The notes: generated by a model not told the origin, from the letters alone. A stretch of 64,000 bases of DNA from Klebsiella sp. BIGb0407 (GCF_024807845.1 NZ_JANUEQ010000001.1:986900-1050899); one strand, 5' to 3'. Positions 22,342 through 31,606 are shown, counted from the first letter of the stretch. Program-made: numbers and translations.

Positions 22342-24732
22342 ATGCATTTCCATCCTCCGCGATTTCAGATATCGCGCCTCAATAAACTGATTCTTTCTGG
22401 AATTCTCAGCAGCGTAACCTTAACGAGCTATGCTGCAGAAGATGGCCAAAATACGACGACTGAAGCAACAGAGGCTTCCCAGAAAAAAGCAGCAGCAACC
22501 GCAGATCAAATGACCGTCTGGTCACAAAGAATTGACCCTGGTAGCAAGGTTGCAATCAGTGCTGAGGAGATGCAGAAAAACGGTGTAAATGATTTCAGTA
22601 ACGTTATGCGTTACCAGCCGTTAATCAGTGCAAATGGTTCTGCAGGTGGGTCATCCGCCGGAAAAAGTTCATACGATCGCGGGGGCTCGACCGGCTACAA
22701 TATCCGTGGTCTGGATGCAAACCGTGTATCCATAGATGTTGATGGTGTGGAGTTGCCAACGGCGACTGACCGCTCCACCTCGCAAACTAACGGTCGTTCA
22801 GAGTATGGAAGCTACGGGATTGGCCGTGGTGACTATCTGGATCCGTACATGTATGGCTCTGTTGATATTGTCTCGGGCACTACTGAAGTCTCTAACCCGA
22901 ATAACGCACTTGGCGGTTCAGTTTCCTTCAGACAAAAATCACCTAATAGCTATTTAAAGCATGATAAGTACAACTATTTCGGTTATCAGACGGGCTATGA
23001 CTCGTCTAATCACAGCTGGCACAATGGTATCACCGCCGCCGGTGGCGATAACGACTTACGCGGTATTATTGTCATCAGCCGCAGAGACGGAAATCAAACA
23101 AAAAATCATGACGATGCGACGGTAAAGACTCCAGATGCTAACTGGCACTCTAACGCTGTACTTGCGTCAGGTATCTGGCAGGCGACCGATAACCATCAGT
23201 TAACCGCCTCTGTGGATTATTACCACAAAACCAACCATACCCATTTCCCTACCTGGAGTGGCTCGAGTTTCTCCGGGTATTCTATCACCGGCACCTCTTA
23301 CCAGAGCAGCCAGACCCGACGCTACGGAACCAGCCTGGAAGATCTCTGGACGCCGGATGATTTTGCCCTTTTCGATGCCTTAAAAACGAAAGTTTTCTAT
23401 ACCAAGACAGAAGCGCATGATGCGACTTATGAAACACCGTCGACCATGACATGGACAAATAACGACACGCAAACTGTCGGTATAGACGCGAATGCGAATA
23501 AAGACTGGGGCCGCCATCAGTTCAGTTATGGCGTCAATGCAAGAACCACTAAATCCGTTCGTCCATTAACCCAGACAGGTAGCTCCATCATTCTTGGTCA
23601 GCCACAGGCTGATAGCGATGTGGCGAATCTGGGTCTGTACCTTCAGGATACAATGACATGGGATTTGAACGGACATGACTTCTCGGTAATTCCTGGGGTT
23701 CGCTGGGCATATCAGCGTGCCAAACCGAAGCACCAGGAAAACCTGATGTCAAATAATACCAATGTCACCGATACCAGTAATCTTTACGGTACGATGGCAG
23801 AAAATAAAATCCTGCCATCCATTAGCTTCCAGTATAAGCTGAAGCCGGATTTGGCTGCCTATGTGCAATATAAGCGGGGTATACAGTTCCCAACGCCAGG
23901 ACAACTGTACGGTGCCTGGAGTCTGGGATACGGCGGAGGCTTCTCAAGTCCTTACGCTATCCTGAGTAGCCCGGAACTGAAAACTGAAACCAGTAATAAC
24001 TATGAACTGGGCTTAAAAGGCCAGCTCATTGAAGGTGTTACGTTTGGCGCATCAACCTTCTACAACGACTATCAAAACTTCATTGGTATTACCCGTTACT
24101 CCTGCGCAACCAGCGGTAAGTGCGATGGCTACCCAAGCGGGATAAGTACGATTTATCAGTATGAAAACCGCGACAAAGCCTATATCTACGGTGCAGAAGT
24201 GAGTGCTAAATTTGCATTAGGCACATGGTTCAGCCAGGTTGATGGTATGAGCACCCGTGTGGCATTTGGTTATTCAAAAGGCGCAGCTAAATCCAGCTTC
24301 TCTGGAGATCAATACGTAGACCTGGATAGCGTGGCACCAATGAGAGCCATCCTTGGCGCTGCCTATGATGACCCAGCAAAAGTCTATGGTGCGGCAGTCA
24401 CTGCAACCTTTAACAAAGGTAAACGTGCAAGCGATACCGGTCGAAATACCTACAGCAATGGGGCTACGCCTGTTAGCGGTTCAACCGAGTATATGAATGC
24501 GCCAGGTTATGGCGTGGTTGACCTGACCGCTTACTATAGTCTGACTAAAAACGTCAGAATCAACGGTGGAGTATATAACCTGACTGACCGTAAATACTGG
24601 GATTATCTGAGTGTCAGAGATATTGAAGAAGCAACAAGCACTAATGCCGGTACGGATCAAAATTACTATAACCAGCAGCTCGCTATCGCGCCTGGTCGTA
24701 ATTTCCAGTTAGGCGTAAATGTCGATTTCTAA
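22342..24732 (+). CDS. TonB-dependent outer-membrane receptor (hemoglobin/transferrin receptor type)
   Basis: A 796-residue gated porin, probably taking up heme or an iron compound with TonB energy. A signal peptide ends near TSYAA. A weak TonB box region is present (DQMTVWSQ, about 55-62). The plug domain has MQKNGVNDFSNVMRYQP and GYNIRGLDANRVSIDVDGVELP; the barrel contains the paired motifs FPTPGQLYGAWS and SPELKTETSNNYELGLKG, which correspond to the FRAP/NPNL-like region of heme-receptor relatives. It ends in an aromatic FQLGVNVDF, as expected for a beta-barrel. The upstream Fur boxes indicate iron repression. The exact ligand is not settled. Confidence 0.9.
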   Translation: MHFHPPRFQISRLNKLILSGILSSVTLTSYAAEDGQNTTTEATEASQKKAAATADQMTVWSQRIDPGSKVAISAEEMQKNGVNDFSNVMRYQPLISANGSAGGSSAGKSSYDRGGSTGYNIRGLDANRVSIDVDGVELPTATDRSTSQTNGRSEYGSYGIGRGDYLDPYMYGSVDIVSGTTEVSNPNNALGGSVSFRQKSPNSYLKHDKYNYFGYQTGYDSSNHSWHNGITAAGGDNDLRGIIVISRRDGNQTKNHDDATVKTPDANWHSNAVLASGIWQATDNHQLTASVDYYHKTNHTHFPTWSGSSFSGYSITGTSYQSSQTRRYGTSLEDLWTPDDFALFDALKTKVFYTKTEAHDATYETPSTMTWTNNDTQTVGIDANANKDWGRHQFSYGVNARTTKSVRPLTQTGSSIILGQPQADSDVANLGLYLQDTMTWDLNGHDFSVIPGVRWAYQRAKPKHQENLMSNNTNVTDTSNLYGTMAENKILPSISFQYKLKPDLAAYVQYKRGIQFPTPGQLYGAWSLGYGGGFSSPYAILSSPELKTETSNNYELGLKGQLIEGVTFGASTFYNDYQNFIGITRYSCATSGKCDGYPSGISTIYQYENRDKAYIYGAEVSAKFALGTWFSQVDGMSTRVAFGYSKGAAKSSFSGDQYVDLDSVAPMRAILGAAYDDPAKVYGAAVTATFNKGKRASDTGRNTYSNGATPVSGSTEYMNAPGYGVVDLTAYYSLTKNVRINGGVYNLTDRKYWDYLSVRDIEEATSTNAGTDQNYYNQQLAIAPGRNFQLGVNVDF

Positions 24733-24755
24733 ATCAGTATAGTTTTATATTATTT

Positions 24756-24779
24756 GAACCCGGCTTAAAAGCCGGGTTC
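24756..24779 (+). terminator. Hairpin after the receptor gene
   Basis: The inverted repeat AACCCGGCTT / AAGCCGGGTT lies 25-45 bp after the receptor stop. The T tract is short (ttcattcat), so termination is likely but less certain than from the strong sites in this window. A second hairpin, CCGCAC-ACTG, follows near 24817. Confidence 0.65.
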
Positions 24780-24872
24780 ATTCATGAATAGCAAGGACAG
24801 TCAGTACCACCATCACCGCACACTGAAAACAGTGCGGATAACAAGAGTTTACTACTCCTGTCATTTTTCCAT

Positions 24873-26801
24873 TTAACCGTTTCTGATTTTCCGATCTATA
24901 TCAGGCTGAGGTTTACCAAACAGATAGCCCTGTGTGAAATCACATCCCAGTACCTGAAGTTTTTCCAGCTGCTCCTCCGTTTCAATACCTTCCGCAACAA
25001 CCTTCATATTGAGGGATTTCGCCATGCCGATGATTAGCCTGATGACATTAATAGTGTCTTCTTGTGTCGATATCGAATGTACAAAAGATTTGTCTATTTT
25101 GATTTTATCAAAGGCTATTTTGCTGAGGCGCGAAAGAGAAGAATAACCGGTACCAAAATCATCGATAGAGATTTTCACCCCCATAGTCCGCAGCCTGTTA
25201 AGCGTATTTATCGGCGTATTGTTCTCAGTAAAGAGAGAGGATTCCGTCAATTCCAGTTCAAGGCGCTCAGCGGGAAGTCCCGTTTCATTCAGAATGGACT
25301 GCACTATTCCGGCAAAGTCTGTGCTGCTTAGCTGGACAGGAGAAACATTAACTGAAATTTTAGCCGGAATCATCCAGGAAGCGGCCTCCCTGCAGGCCAT
25401 TTCAAGCACCAATCTCCCCATCTCGTTAATCATGCCTGTTTTTTCAGCCACGGGAATAAAACTGTCCGGCGATAAAAGCCCCTTCAGCGGATGTTTCCAA
25501 CGAATAAGGGCTTCATAGCTGTAAATTTCCCGGCTGAAGGAATCGACAATCGGCTGATAATAGACCACGAATTCTTTATTCACTAATGCCAGTGCCATAT
25601 CATGCTCAAGGACCCGTCTTTCTTGCAGCTTTTTAAACATCGATTGCCGGAAAACTTTGATCCTACCCGCACCTTCATTTTTGGTTTCATAAAGGGCCAG
25701 ATCGGCAAATTTATAGAGATAGTCCGGGCGGCGTTCAGTGTCTGAGATAACAATACCGACACTGCTCGTGATATCGATAATCGTGTTATCAATAGTGTAG
25801 GTCTGGTTGATAACCTTGCATATATTTTGGGCTTGTAAAACGGCACAGTTTTCCGTCAGGCCACTCGTGAGAAACGCAAACTCATCGCCGCCTAAACGAT
25901 AAAGCGTACCTGAAGTCAGGCCCATTGAGATCAGACGGTGTGATATCTGCCGTAATAACTTATCACCAACATCATGGCCATAGGTATCATTGACCTCCTT
26001 GAATCCATCTAAATCAAACAACATCACAACCACAGAATGATTGCTTTTTACTGCGTTCCCGATGGTTTCATTTAAATTTGCCCAAAAGAAATGACGGTTA
26101 TTCATTCCTGTCAGAGAGTCATGGTAGACGTCATACTCCAGTCTGGCATTCTGGACTTGCAGTCTTTCAGTTGATTCCTGCAGTGCCTCAGCAAGATTCT
26201 TTACCTGAAGATGTGCCTTCAGAATATTTCTGTTTTGATAAAATATCAGCACCCCCAGTATCGCACTCATTATTATCAGCAATACGGACGTCGCGGAGTA
26301 AATATAGTACAGGGTTTTAATTTTGAGGTTGGCATCATTAACCAAGTTGATATCCCTGTCTAAAACGCCGGACGACAGACGCCCCAATTGTGGATCAAGT
26401 CTGTGCATTATTTTGAGGTATGCCTGGAGTTCTGGGCGGTTCATACTCTCAAGATGAATATCCAGGTACTCAAGTGTCTTTTCAATCTGTAGAGCCAGTG
26501 CATCATGGGCCTTATTACTTTCTATGTAATTCCTCAGTGAACCTTCTTTCATTAAATCACTCTGGCTGAGCATAATATCGAGACGCATACGCACATCATC
26601 CAGCGGTATTGTCTCATCAATAATGTAAAGACCGAGCAACGATTCGAACCGGTAATATTCTGATTCCATCTGTGCCGCTGACCACGCAGCCTCATAGTGA
26701 GTCAGTTTCTGTAACTCTTGTTGTCTTTCATGCACGAGGAAAGAGATATATCCGGTAGAGATAAACAGGAGAGAAATGATGCCAGCCAGAATTCTGTTCA
26801 T
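24873..26801 (-). CDS. GGDEF-EAL dual-domain c-di-GMP protein
   Basis: An inner-membrane signalling protein of 642 residues. Two membrane segments (about 4-22 and 166-190) flank a helical periplasmic domain of about 140 residues, and a short coiled linker (VKNLAEALQESTERL) follows. The GGDEF domain has YRLGGDEF with the intact motif and DLDGFKEVND; no RxxD inhibitory site is seen. The EAL domain keeps EALIRW, ELTESSLF, DDFGTGYSS, IKIDKSF, AEGIET and QGYLFGKP, so both activities are possible. It starts 17 bp after a molybdopterin-fold gene and is almost certainly co-transcribed with it. Confidence 0.9.
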   Translation of the reverse strand: MNRILAGIISLLFISTGYISFLVHERQQELQKLTHYEAAWSAAQMESEYYRFESLLGLYIIDETIPLDDVRMRLDIMLSQSDLMKEGSLRNYIESNKAHDALALQIEKTLEYLDIHLESMNRPELQAYLKIMHRLDPQLGRLSSGVLDRDINLVNDANLKIKTLYYIYSATSVLLIIMSAILGVLIFYQNRNILKAHLQVKNLAEALQESTERLQVQNARLEYDVYHDSLTGMNNRHFFWANLNETIGNAVKSNHSVVVMLFDLDGFKEVNDTYGHDVGDKLLRQISHRLISMGLTSGTLYRLGGDEFAFLTSGLTENCAVLQAQNICKVINQTYTIDNTIIDITSSVGIVISDTERRPDYLYKFADLALYETKNEGAGRIKVFRQSMFKKLQERRVLEHDMALALVNKEFVVYYQPIVDSFSREIYSYEALIRWKHPLKGLLSPDSFIPVAEKTGMINEMGRLVLEMACREAASWMIPAKISVNVSPVQLSSTDFAGIVQSILNETGLPAERLELELTESSLFTENNTPINTLNRLRTMGVKISIDDFGTGYSSLSRLSKIAFDKIKIDKSFVHSISTQEDTINVIRLIIGMAKSLNMKVVAEGIETEEQLEKLQVLGCDFTQGYLFGKPQPDIDRKIRNG

Positions 26802-26818
26802 GTTGGTTTTCTGATCCC

Positions 26819-27316
26819 TTACTCAACATCCATTCCACTGACCTGCCAGGCTGACCTTGAATAATAAACATGATTATTCAGTTCAGGCTTGCTGTCATAG
26901 GGATAAACTACAAACAACGGGCCTTTATCGCGGATACGCATATATTTCCCGTTGATTTTTAAAGCAAGGATAACGTTGTATTTTTTAAAATCACTGAGGG
27001 GGATTTCAGTGGTGTAGTCATCGAGCGCAGTAACCTTAACGACAGAACCTTTCGCCCCGACATAATCCATAAGCTTTTGCAGAGGAATACCTTCAAAGGT
27101 CGTGATGCGGCCATTATACCAGGGAGAAATGGTCTGAAAGCTGACCATACCTAGTTTTTCAAGGCTTGAAAGATCAAAAATGGCTTTTCCAGCTTCATTG
27201 GTATTTTCGATATTACCAGACAGCGTTAAAATGATTTTACCAGCAGGTCTTGACAGTTTATCTGCCCAGACAGGTGTGGAGAGCGCAAAGCTTAACATCA
27301 TGATAATTAAACGCAT
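26819..27316 (-). CDS. Periplasmic molybdopterin-oxidoreductase-fold protein
   Basis: A 165-residue exported protein. The signal peptide MRLIIMMLSFALSTPVWA ends in a good cleavage site. The mature part resembles the oxidoreductase molybdopterin-binding (SUOX-like) fold: ILTLSGNIENTNEAG, FDLSSLEKLGMVSFQTISPW, FEGIPLQKLMDYVGAKG, and YMRIRDKGPLFVVYPYD. No Cys is present to ligate molybdenum, so cofactor binding is doubtful and a ligand-sensor role is more likely. It is the first gene of a two-gene operon with the GGDEF-EAL protein, which has a periplasmic domain it could contact. Confidence 0.8.
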   Translation of the reverse strand: MRLIIMMLSFALSTPVWADKLSRPAGKIILTLSGNIENTNEAGKAIFDLSSLEKLGMVSFQTISPWYNGRITTFEGIPLQKLMDYVGAKGSVVKVTALDDYTTEIPLSDFKKYNVILALKINGKYMRIRDKGPLFVVYPYDSKPELNNHVYYSRSAWQVSGMDVE

Positions 27317-27515
27317 TATGAACTCGTATGTTAGCTGAATGTTAAATAATTATAAGAGATACAGCCTAGCACAAAGTTGCCTGTCAGTTTAGGTTATGCT
27401 CAGTGTAGTAACAGTACCTGCTAACATTCCTCGCAGTAACTGCGTTATATAGAATAAATAGGGTGCAGGGATTATTTTTTATAGAAGTAGAATTCTGTGA
27501 CTGACTGACTGACGC

Positions 27516-27539
27516 AAAAAAGGGAGCCTGTAGCTCCCT
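27516..27539 (-). terminator. Terminator downstream of the Sua5/YrdC-like gene
   Basis: AGGGAGC / GCTCCCT with a 5-nt loop is followed on the minus strand by TTTTTTGCG. It lies about 50 bp after the Sua5-like stop. Short CTGACTGACTGAC repeats lie next to it (27499-27513). Confidence 0.82.
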
Positions 27540-27590
27540 GTCTGAATGACTCTATCGCGTTCTGTCCCGAATTCTTTGCATCCGGCGAAA

Positions 27591-28370
27591 TTAGTAGTAG
27601 TCGCCATGACGGTAATCCCACGAATTAAAGTGCTCCGCCATCAGGTTGACAATACGGTCAACGTCCAGACCTTTACGGATTAATACCGGACAGGGCGTGA
27701 CCTTGCGTTCTCCGTGCTGTTCAGGCACCAGCTGTCCCTGGTTATCGACCATCGATACCATCACGCCCTGCTCGTAACGTGCTTCTTCACTTTTCCCCGC
27801 CTGGATCGAACTGACATAATCATTGGCAGAGATGATTAAATCAGCCCGCTGTTCAATGCGCTCGCCAATATTTTCTACCCGGCCACGGTTACCTTTACCT
27901 GAAGGGTTTGCGGAGCTGGCAAAGGAGAACTTGCCCTCTTCTTCCCACAGGGTTTTCGCCAGCATCTCACCCGGTTTACCAAACTTAATCACAAAGCAGC
28001 TGGTCTGACGTCCATCCATCATCAGCTCTTTTAACCCGTCATCCGGTAAGGCATCCAGCGCCTGTTGCTGCCAGGGCAGGATACAGCCCAGCAAAATATC
28101 GGCATCCCAGTGAGCCTGATAAAATGCGGTAATTTCCGGGGTCAGCTGTGCCAGTTGTTTTAACTGTTCCATACTGCCGCACAATACCACTCCGGGTTTA
28201 TTACGTTTACGCTGCTTGGCTTCGAACTTGCGCTCCAGCCCCTGTTTATCCGAGGTCATAATGATATAGCCCACTTTTGTCGGACAGACAATCATCCCGC
28301 CTTCTGCCGATAAAATAGTCATGGCTTCTGGCTGTACCGCACCATTCCATGTGATTGTTTTGTTGTTCAT
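27591..28370 (-). CDS. Sua5/YciO/YrdC-family protein
   Basis: A 259-residue member of the family that includes threonylcarbamoyl-AMP synthase (TsaC/Sua5), which acts in t6A tRNA modification, and YciO. The start is set at the ATG for MNNKTITW, preceded by AAAGGTAACAGC; the upstream 22 codons lack support. The fold signature is present: ILSAEGGMIVCPTKVGYIIM, EAKQRKRNKPGVVL (K-R-x-R-x-K-P) and FSFASSANPSGKGNRG (S-S-A-N). Length and sequence differ from TsaC (190 residues) and YciO (206), so it is a paralogue of unknown reaction. It is divergent from a regulator and a PLP dehydratase. Confidence 0.82.
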   Translation of the reverse strand: MNNKTITWNGAVQPEAMTILSAEGGMIVCPTKVGYIIMTSDKQGLERKFEAKQRKRNKPGVVLCGSMEQLKQLAQLTPEITAFYQAHWDADILLGCILPWQQQALDALPDDGLKELMMDGRQTSCFVIKFGKPGEMLAKTLWEEEGKFSFASSANPSGKGNRGRVENIGERIEQRADLIISANDYVSSIQAGKSEEARYEQGVMVSMVDNQGQLVPEQHGERKVTPCPVLIRKGLDVDRIVNLMAEHFNSWDYRHGDYY

Positions 28371-28516
28371 GCTGTTACCTTTAGGCGGTGAGGAAGTGGT
28401 TTCAGCATGCCGAGTTGTGTTGTCGGGCGCAATCAATCCGGCCGTTCAGGCCTGATTGTGCCGCTGTTGGAACAATACGCTACCAGCATTATTCAATCTT
28501 CGATGACATTGCAAGT

Positions 28517-28537
28517 TGATCAACAAAATGTTGATCA
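28517..28537. promoter_or_regulatory. Inverted repeat in divergent promoter
   Basis: TGATCAAC-AAAAT-GTTGATCA is a perfect 8-bp inverted repeat between the Sua5-like gene and the regulator. Its position suits an operator for the adjacent regulator; this is inference. Confidence 0.5.
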
Positions 28538-28559
28538 CATCTTCTACTGATGCTATTTT

Positions 28560-28574
28560 TCTACAAAATGTAGA
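28560..28574. promoter_or_regulatory. Second inverted repeat in the same promoter
   Basis: TCTACA-AAA-TGTAGA is a perfect 6-bp inverted repeat 40 bp before the regulator start. It could be an operator or part of the leader. No protein assignment can be made from sequence. Confidence 0.4.
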
Positions 28575-28613
28575 GGTAATCCTGTTCCGGGGTTATGGAA
28601 TAAGGTTAAAAAC

Positions 28614-29312
28614 ATGTCTCAGTTAACTGAACATCAGCACCTTGATGAATTAATGGTCATGCTGTCAGCCGCAGTACGGGTGATAGGCAGCGTCGTCTCC
28701 TGTCAGACGGAAGTGGTTCTGCACGATCTCCGAGCGCCGGAATATTCGATTGCGGAAATAGCCAATGCGGGGGTGACAGGGCGTAAAAAGGGGGACTCGG
28801 TACTGGCGGGCATGCGCACGGACAAAGCCTTTATCAGTGCCATGTCGCGACGAAATGAGCCTGTTTCATTACTGCTGGACTACGTCACTTATAGTCGTGA
28901 AGGCAAGCCGCTTCGCAGCAGTACCGCAATTTATCGCGATCGCCATCACCAGCCTTTCGCCGCTTTATGTATCAATGTCGATAACACGGGAATTGAAGAG
29001 GCACTACGTGTGCTGAACTCACTGGCAGGGATAGTTGCACCTGAGCACAATCCTGGACCACCAGAGCCTGCGGCAGAAAATAGTCATACCAGTATTGAAG
29101 ATTTGATGCATGAAATCATCAGTACTACCGATATGTCAGGCGCTAAAGGTAACCGGGCAGAGACCAAACGGACAAATTTGCTCGCGGTAAAAAACATGCA
29201 GGAAAAAGGTATTTTTCTGATTAAAGGCGGAGTCGAGAAAGCGGCAACCGCCCTCGGAGTCACACGCTATACCATCTATAACTATCTCGATGAACTCAAC
29301 AATGAACCCTGA
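28614..29312 (+). CDS. YheO/DauR-type PAS and HTH transcriptional regulator
   Basis: A 232-residue regulator. The N-terminal half has the YheO-like PAS domain pattern: CQTEVVLHDLRAPEYSIAEIANAGVTGRKKG followed by STAIYRDRHHQPFAALCINVD. The C-terminal half has a DauR-like helix-turn-helix: NMQEKGIFLIKGGVEKAATALGVTRYTIYNYLDEL. These two domains in this order define the DauR family, which control amino-acid catabolism in other bacteria. It lies upstream of, and overlaps or abuts, a PLP-dependent dehydratase, and is divergent from the Sua5-like gene. The paired inverted repeats before it are likely binding sites. Confidence 0.85.
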   Translation: MSQLTEHQHLDELMVMLSAAVRVIGSVVSCQTEVVLHDLRAPEYSIAEIANAGVTGRKKGDSVLAGMRTDKAFISAMSRRNEPVSLLLDYVTYSREGKPLRSSTAIYRDRHHQPFAALCINVDNTGIEEALRVLNSLAGIVAPEHNPGPPEPAAENSHTSIEDLMHEIISTTDMSGAKGNRAETKRTNLLAVKNMQEKGIFLIKGGVEKAATALGVTRYTIYNYLDELNNEP

Positions 29313-29343
29313 ACAGGGTAGTAACCCAGAGGAAATTACGCGC

Positions 29344-30255
29344 ATGGCACTGAGTATTAACACCCCGCTGTTGGAATCCCTGGCGCTCAGTCAGTTAAAC
29401 CGCACCCGCGTCTGGTTAAAAATGGAAGCCTTGCAACCTTCAGGCTCATTTAAAATGCGCGGTATCGGCCATGCCTGTGAAACTCATGTTGCTCGTGGTG
29501 CCCGACGTTTAATCTCCTCATCAGGCGGTAATGCCGGTCTGGCAGTCGCTTATGCCGGACGTAAACTGGGCGTTCCGGTGGTGGTAGTTGTTCCTGAAAC
29601 TACCTCAGAACGTGCCCGTCATTTACTGGCACTGGAAGGTGCCGAAGTCAGAGTACAGGGAAAGTCCTGGGCGGAAGCCAATGAGCTGGCGCTATCGTTA
29701 CTGACCGAGCAGGACGCCTTTATTCATCCCTTTGACGACCCTCTGTTATGGGAAGGACATGCCTCAATGATTGATGAGGTGATAGAGGCAGGTCTCCGTC
29801 CTGATGCCGTCGTACTCTCCGTAGGCGGTGGCGGGCTATTGTCGGGCGTTGACGAAGGGCTGCTACGCTATGGTCTGAATAATGTCCCCATTTTTACGGT
29901 TGAAACAGAGGGTATGGCTTCTTATCGCGCCGCGCTGGAAGCGGGAAAACCGGTCACGCTCCCTGCCCTGTCGGGTATTGCCACAACGCTGGGCGCACGT
30001 CAGGTCTGTCAGCGGGCTTATGATGTGATTCAGAATCGCCAGGTGTTCCCATATACCGTCACGGACAGTGAAGCGGTTAATGCCTGCCTGCGTTTTCTTG
30101 ATGACCAGCGCGTGCTGGTTGAGCCAGCATGTGGCGCCGCGCTGGCGTTGCTCTATCAGCAACAGCCTGCGCTTGCTGAATACCGGAATGTGCTGGTGAT
30201 TGTCTGCGGAGGATCAACCGCAACGACCTCTTTCTTACAGACATTTGAGGGGTAA
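29344..30255 (+). CDS. PLP-dependent serine/threonine dehydratase-like enzyme
   Basis: A fold-type II PLP enzyme, probably deaminating L-serine or L-threonine to the keto acid and ammonia. The PLP lysine lies in PSGSFKMRG; SSGGNAGLAVAYAG is the substrate-binding loop, VGGGGLLSG holds the phosphate, and VIVCGGSTAT closes the pocket. The start is set at the ATG for MALSINTPLLES, which has AGAGGAA upstream; two earlier ATGs (29290, 29302) overlap the regulator and would add up to 18 residues without similarity. The resulting 303 residues are typical of the single-domain serine dehydratases, which lack ACT domains. It is coupled to the upstream regulator. Confidence 0.85.
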   Translation: MALSINTPLLESLALSQLNRTRVWLKMEALQPSGSFKMRGIGHACETHVARGARRLISSSGGNAGLAVAYAGRKLGVPVVVVVPETTSERARHLLALEGAEVRVQGKSWAEANELALSLLTEQDAFIHPFDDPLLWEGHASMIDEVIEAGLRPDAVVLSVGGGGLLSGVDEGLLRYGLNNVPIFTVETEGMASYRAALEAGKPVTLPALSGIATTLGARQVCQRAYDVIQNRQVFPYTVTDSEAVNACLRFLDDQRVLVEPACGAALALLYQQQPALAEYRNVLVIVCGGSTATTSFLQTFEG

Positions 30256-30283
30256 TATTCTTACCCGATGCAGATCGATGACG

Positions 30284-30312
30284 CCCTGAGAAGATAAGAC
30301 TCTCAGGGTGTT
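30284..30312 (+). terminator. Hairpin after the dehydratase gene
   Basis: CCCTGAGA / TCTCAGGG with a 9-nt loop, followed by TGTTT, lies 28 bp past the dehydratase stop. Confidence 0.65.
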
Positions 30313-30419
30313 TGACTTGGCCACTTTATAGTGGCTGTATCGCCCTGCGGGGGGTGCGCTCTGGCAGCGTTTTTGTCAGGGTAAAAGGCACTGGTGCAGA
30401 CTACCCTCTATTTTAAACA

Positions 30420-30674
30420 CTATTTGCTTAATCCGCTGCCATCCGATTCAAAGGCAATAATCAAACCAACGACCATAGAGACTCCCCAGACGACCTGGGA
30501 GAGAGTATGTATCCACACATTGCTCTCTGAATATATCAAACTGGCCAACTGAATAATTATAAGCAATGTACACATGAGAATTATCCGGCCTCCTGTGCGT
30601 TTTTTTTGTGCCGGAGACATTCTTTTCACCGCGGGATAATTTGCAACCTTACGCCTTATAAAACTCCACACCAC
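30420..30674 (-). CDS. Small two-TM membrane protein, hypothetical
   Basis: An 84-residue protein with a basic N terminus (FIRRKVANYPAVKRMSPAQKKRTGG) and two hydrophobic segments (about 31-46 and 58-74). The start is one of two adjacent GTG codons following AAAAGGAAGTC; the second has the better spacing. No family is recognised. The positive-inside pattern and a plausible ribosome site argue that it is real, but no neighbour clarifies its job. Confidence 0.5.
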   Translation of the reverse strand: MVWSFIRRKVANYPAVKRMSPAQKKRTGGRIILMCTLLIIIQLASLIYSESNVWIHTLSQVVWGVSMVVGLIIAFESDGSGLSK

Positions 30675-31606
30675 GACTTCCTTTTAATGCCAAATAATGG
30701 AACAACCTGCATTATAGTGGCAAAAATAGCGTTTTGCTCAACCTGCAACTTTGCGGCAGGTCAATTTAATGGGGATCATCCAGTTGCCAGACAAACACCG
30801 GACTCTCTTTTGCCTGCGCATCAGATTCAATCATCAATCGCCAGAACGGATCCCAGCTCTGCGAAAATCACCAGAACTTCAGACTTTTCGCTATCATTCT
30901 TGACTGGTCTTACCTTATTATCTGTACAGACATAATTACTGCCTCTGTAAGTATTAATTATTGTCTGCCGGGCAGGCCCAAAACTGCCCGGCATCCCTTA
31001 CTGCTTAATACGGCTTATTTCACATTCAGCATTCGTTCTTAACTATCACTCCGCATTTAAAAACCTTCACCCGTTTGAGAACCCTCGCCGCAAGGGCGTA
31101 AACCAGCGCGAGCCAGTGCAGCTGTCCAGGCGTGAGCGGGAAATTTTTTCTGGTCAAATGGAGCTTGCGAAATGGCTGGAAACAAATTTATTGCGAAAGG
31201 CGTGCCGTCCCTGGACAGCCAGACGGATTGTGCTTGTCTCAGCCCAGGCGAAGAGACTTAAACGGCAAAGAGGTATACGAGGAGGAATGAGCAGGGTTCA
31301 GCTGCAACGTCGTGATGCGGCACGAGAAACGGCGTTGCCCTTTACATCCCGGCGAGTGTTTTTTTCGGTGGGATGCAATGAGCGCAGGCCACGGCGCGGT
31401 AAAGCGGCGCATTAGGATAGAATGCTGCAAGCAGGGATAGAAACCATCTGATTCAGAGAGAATAAGGCATGGAAAAACGGCTCCGGAGAGCAGTTCACGA
31501 CTGATTGGGTTACTACGGCCTAATTGGTAGCGTTAATTCCGACTACAATTGATGTTGACATACACAATCATATAGAAATTAAAACCGTTTTGTTCGAGAT
31601 GATTTG
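30675..31606. other. Long region without recognised gene
   Basis: About 930 bp with no supported CDS. It holds one strong inverted repeat at 30966-30993 (TGCCGGGCAG / CTGCCCGGCA) that looks like a terminator lacking its gene, and a relatively GC-rich block at about 31080-31430 bordered by AT-rich DNA. Open frames in that block (for instance 31116-31415) have arginine-rich, unlikely composition. A 10-bp inverted pair GCTGTCCAGG / CCTGGACAGC lies within it. It borders the toxin-immunity remnants and may be decayed mobile or toxin DNA. Confidence 0.45.

Noticed and set aside
30606..30935. 109-codon frame ending before the hairpin at 30966
   Set aside because: No ribosome site before a usable ATG, overlaps the start of the opposite small gene, and the protein shows no family pattern.
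31116..31415. 99-codon open frame in the GC-rich block
   Set aside because: Arginine-rich with no ribosome site and no domain pattern; probably non-coding.
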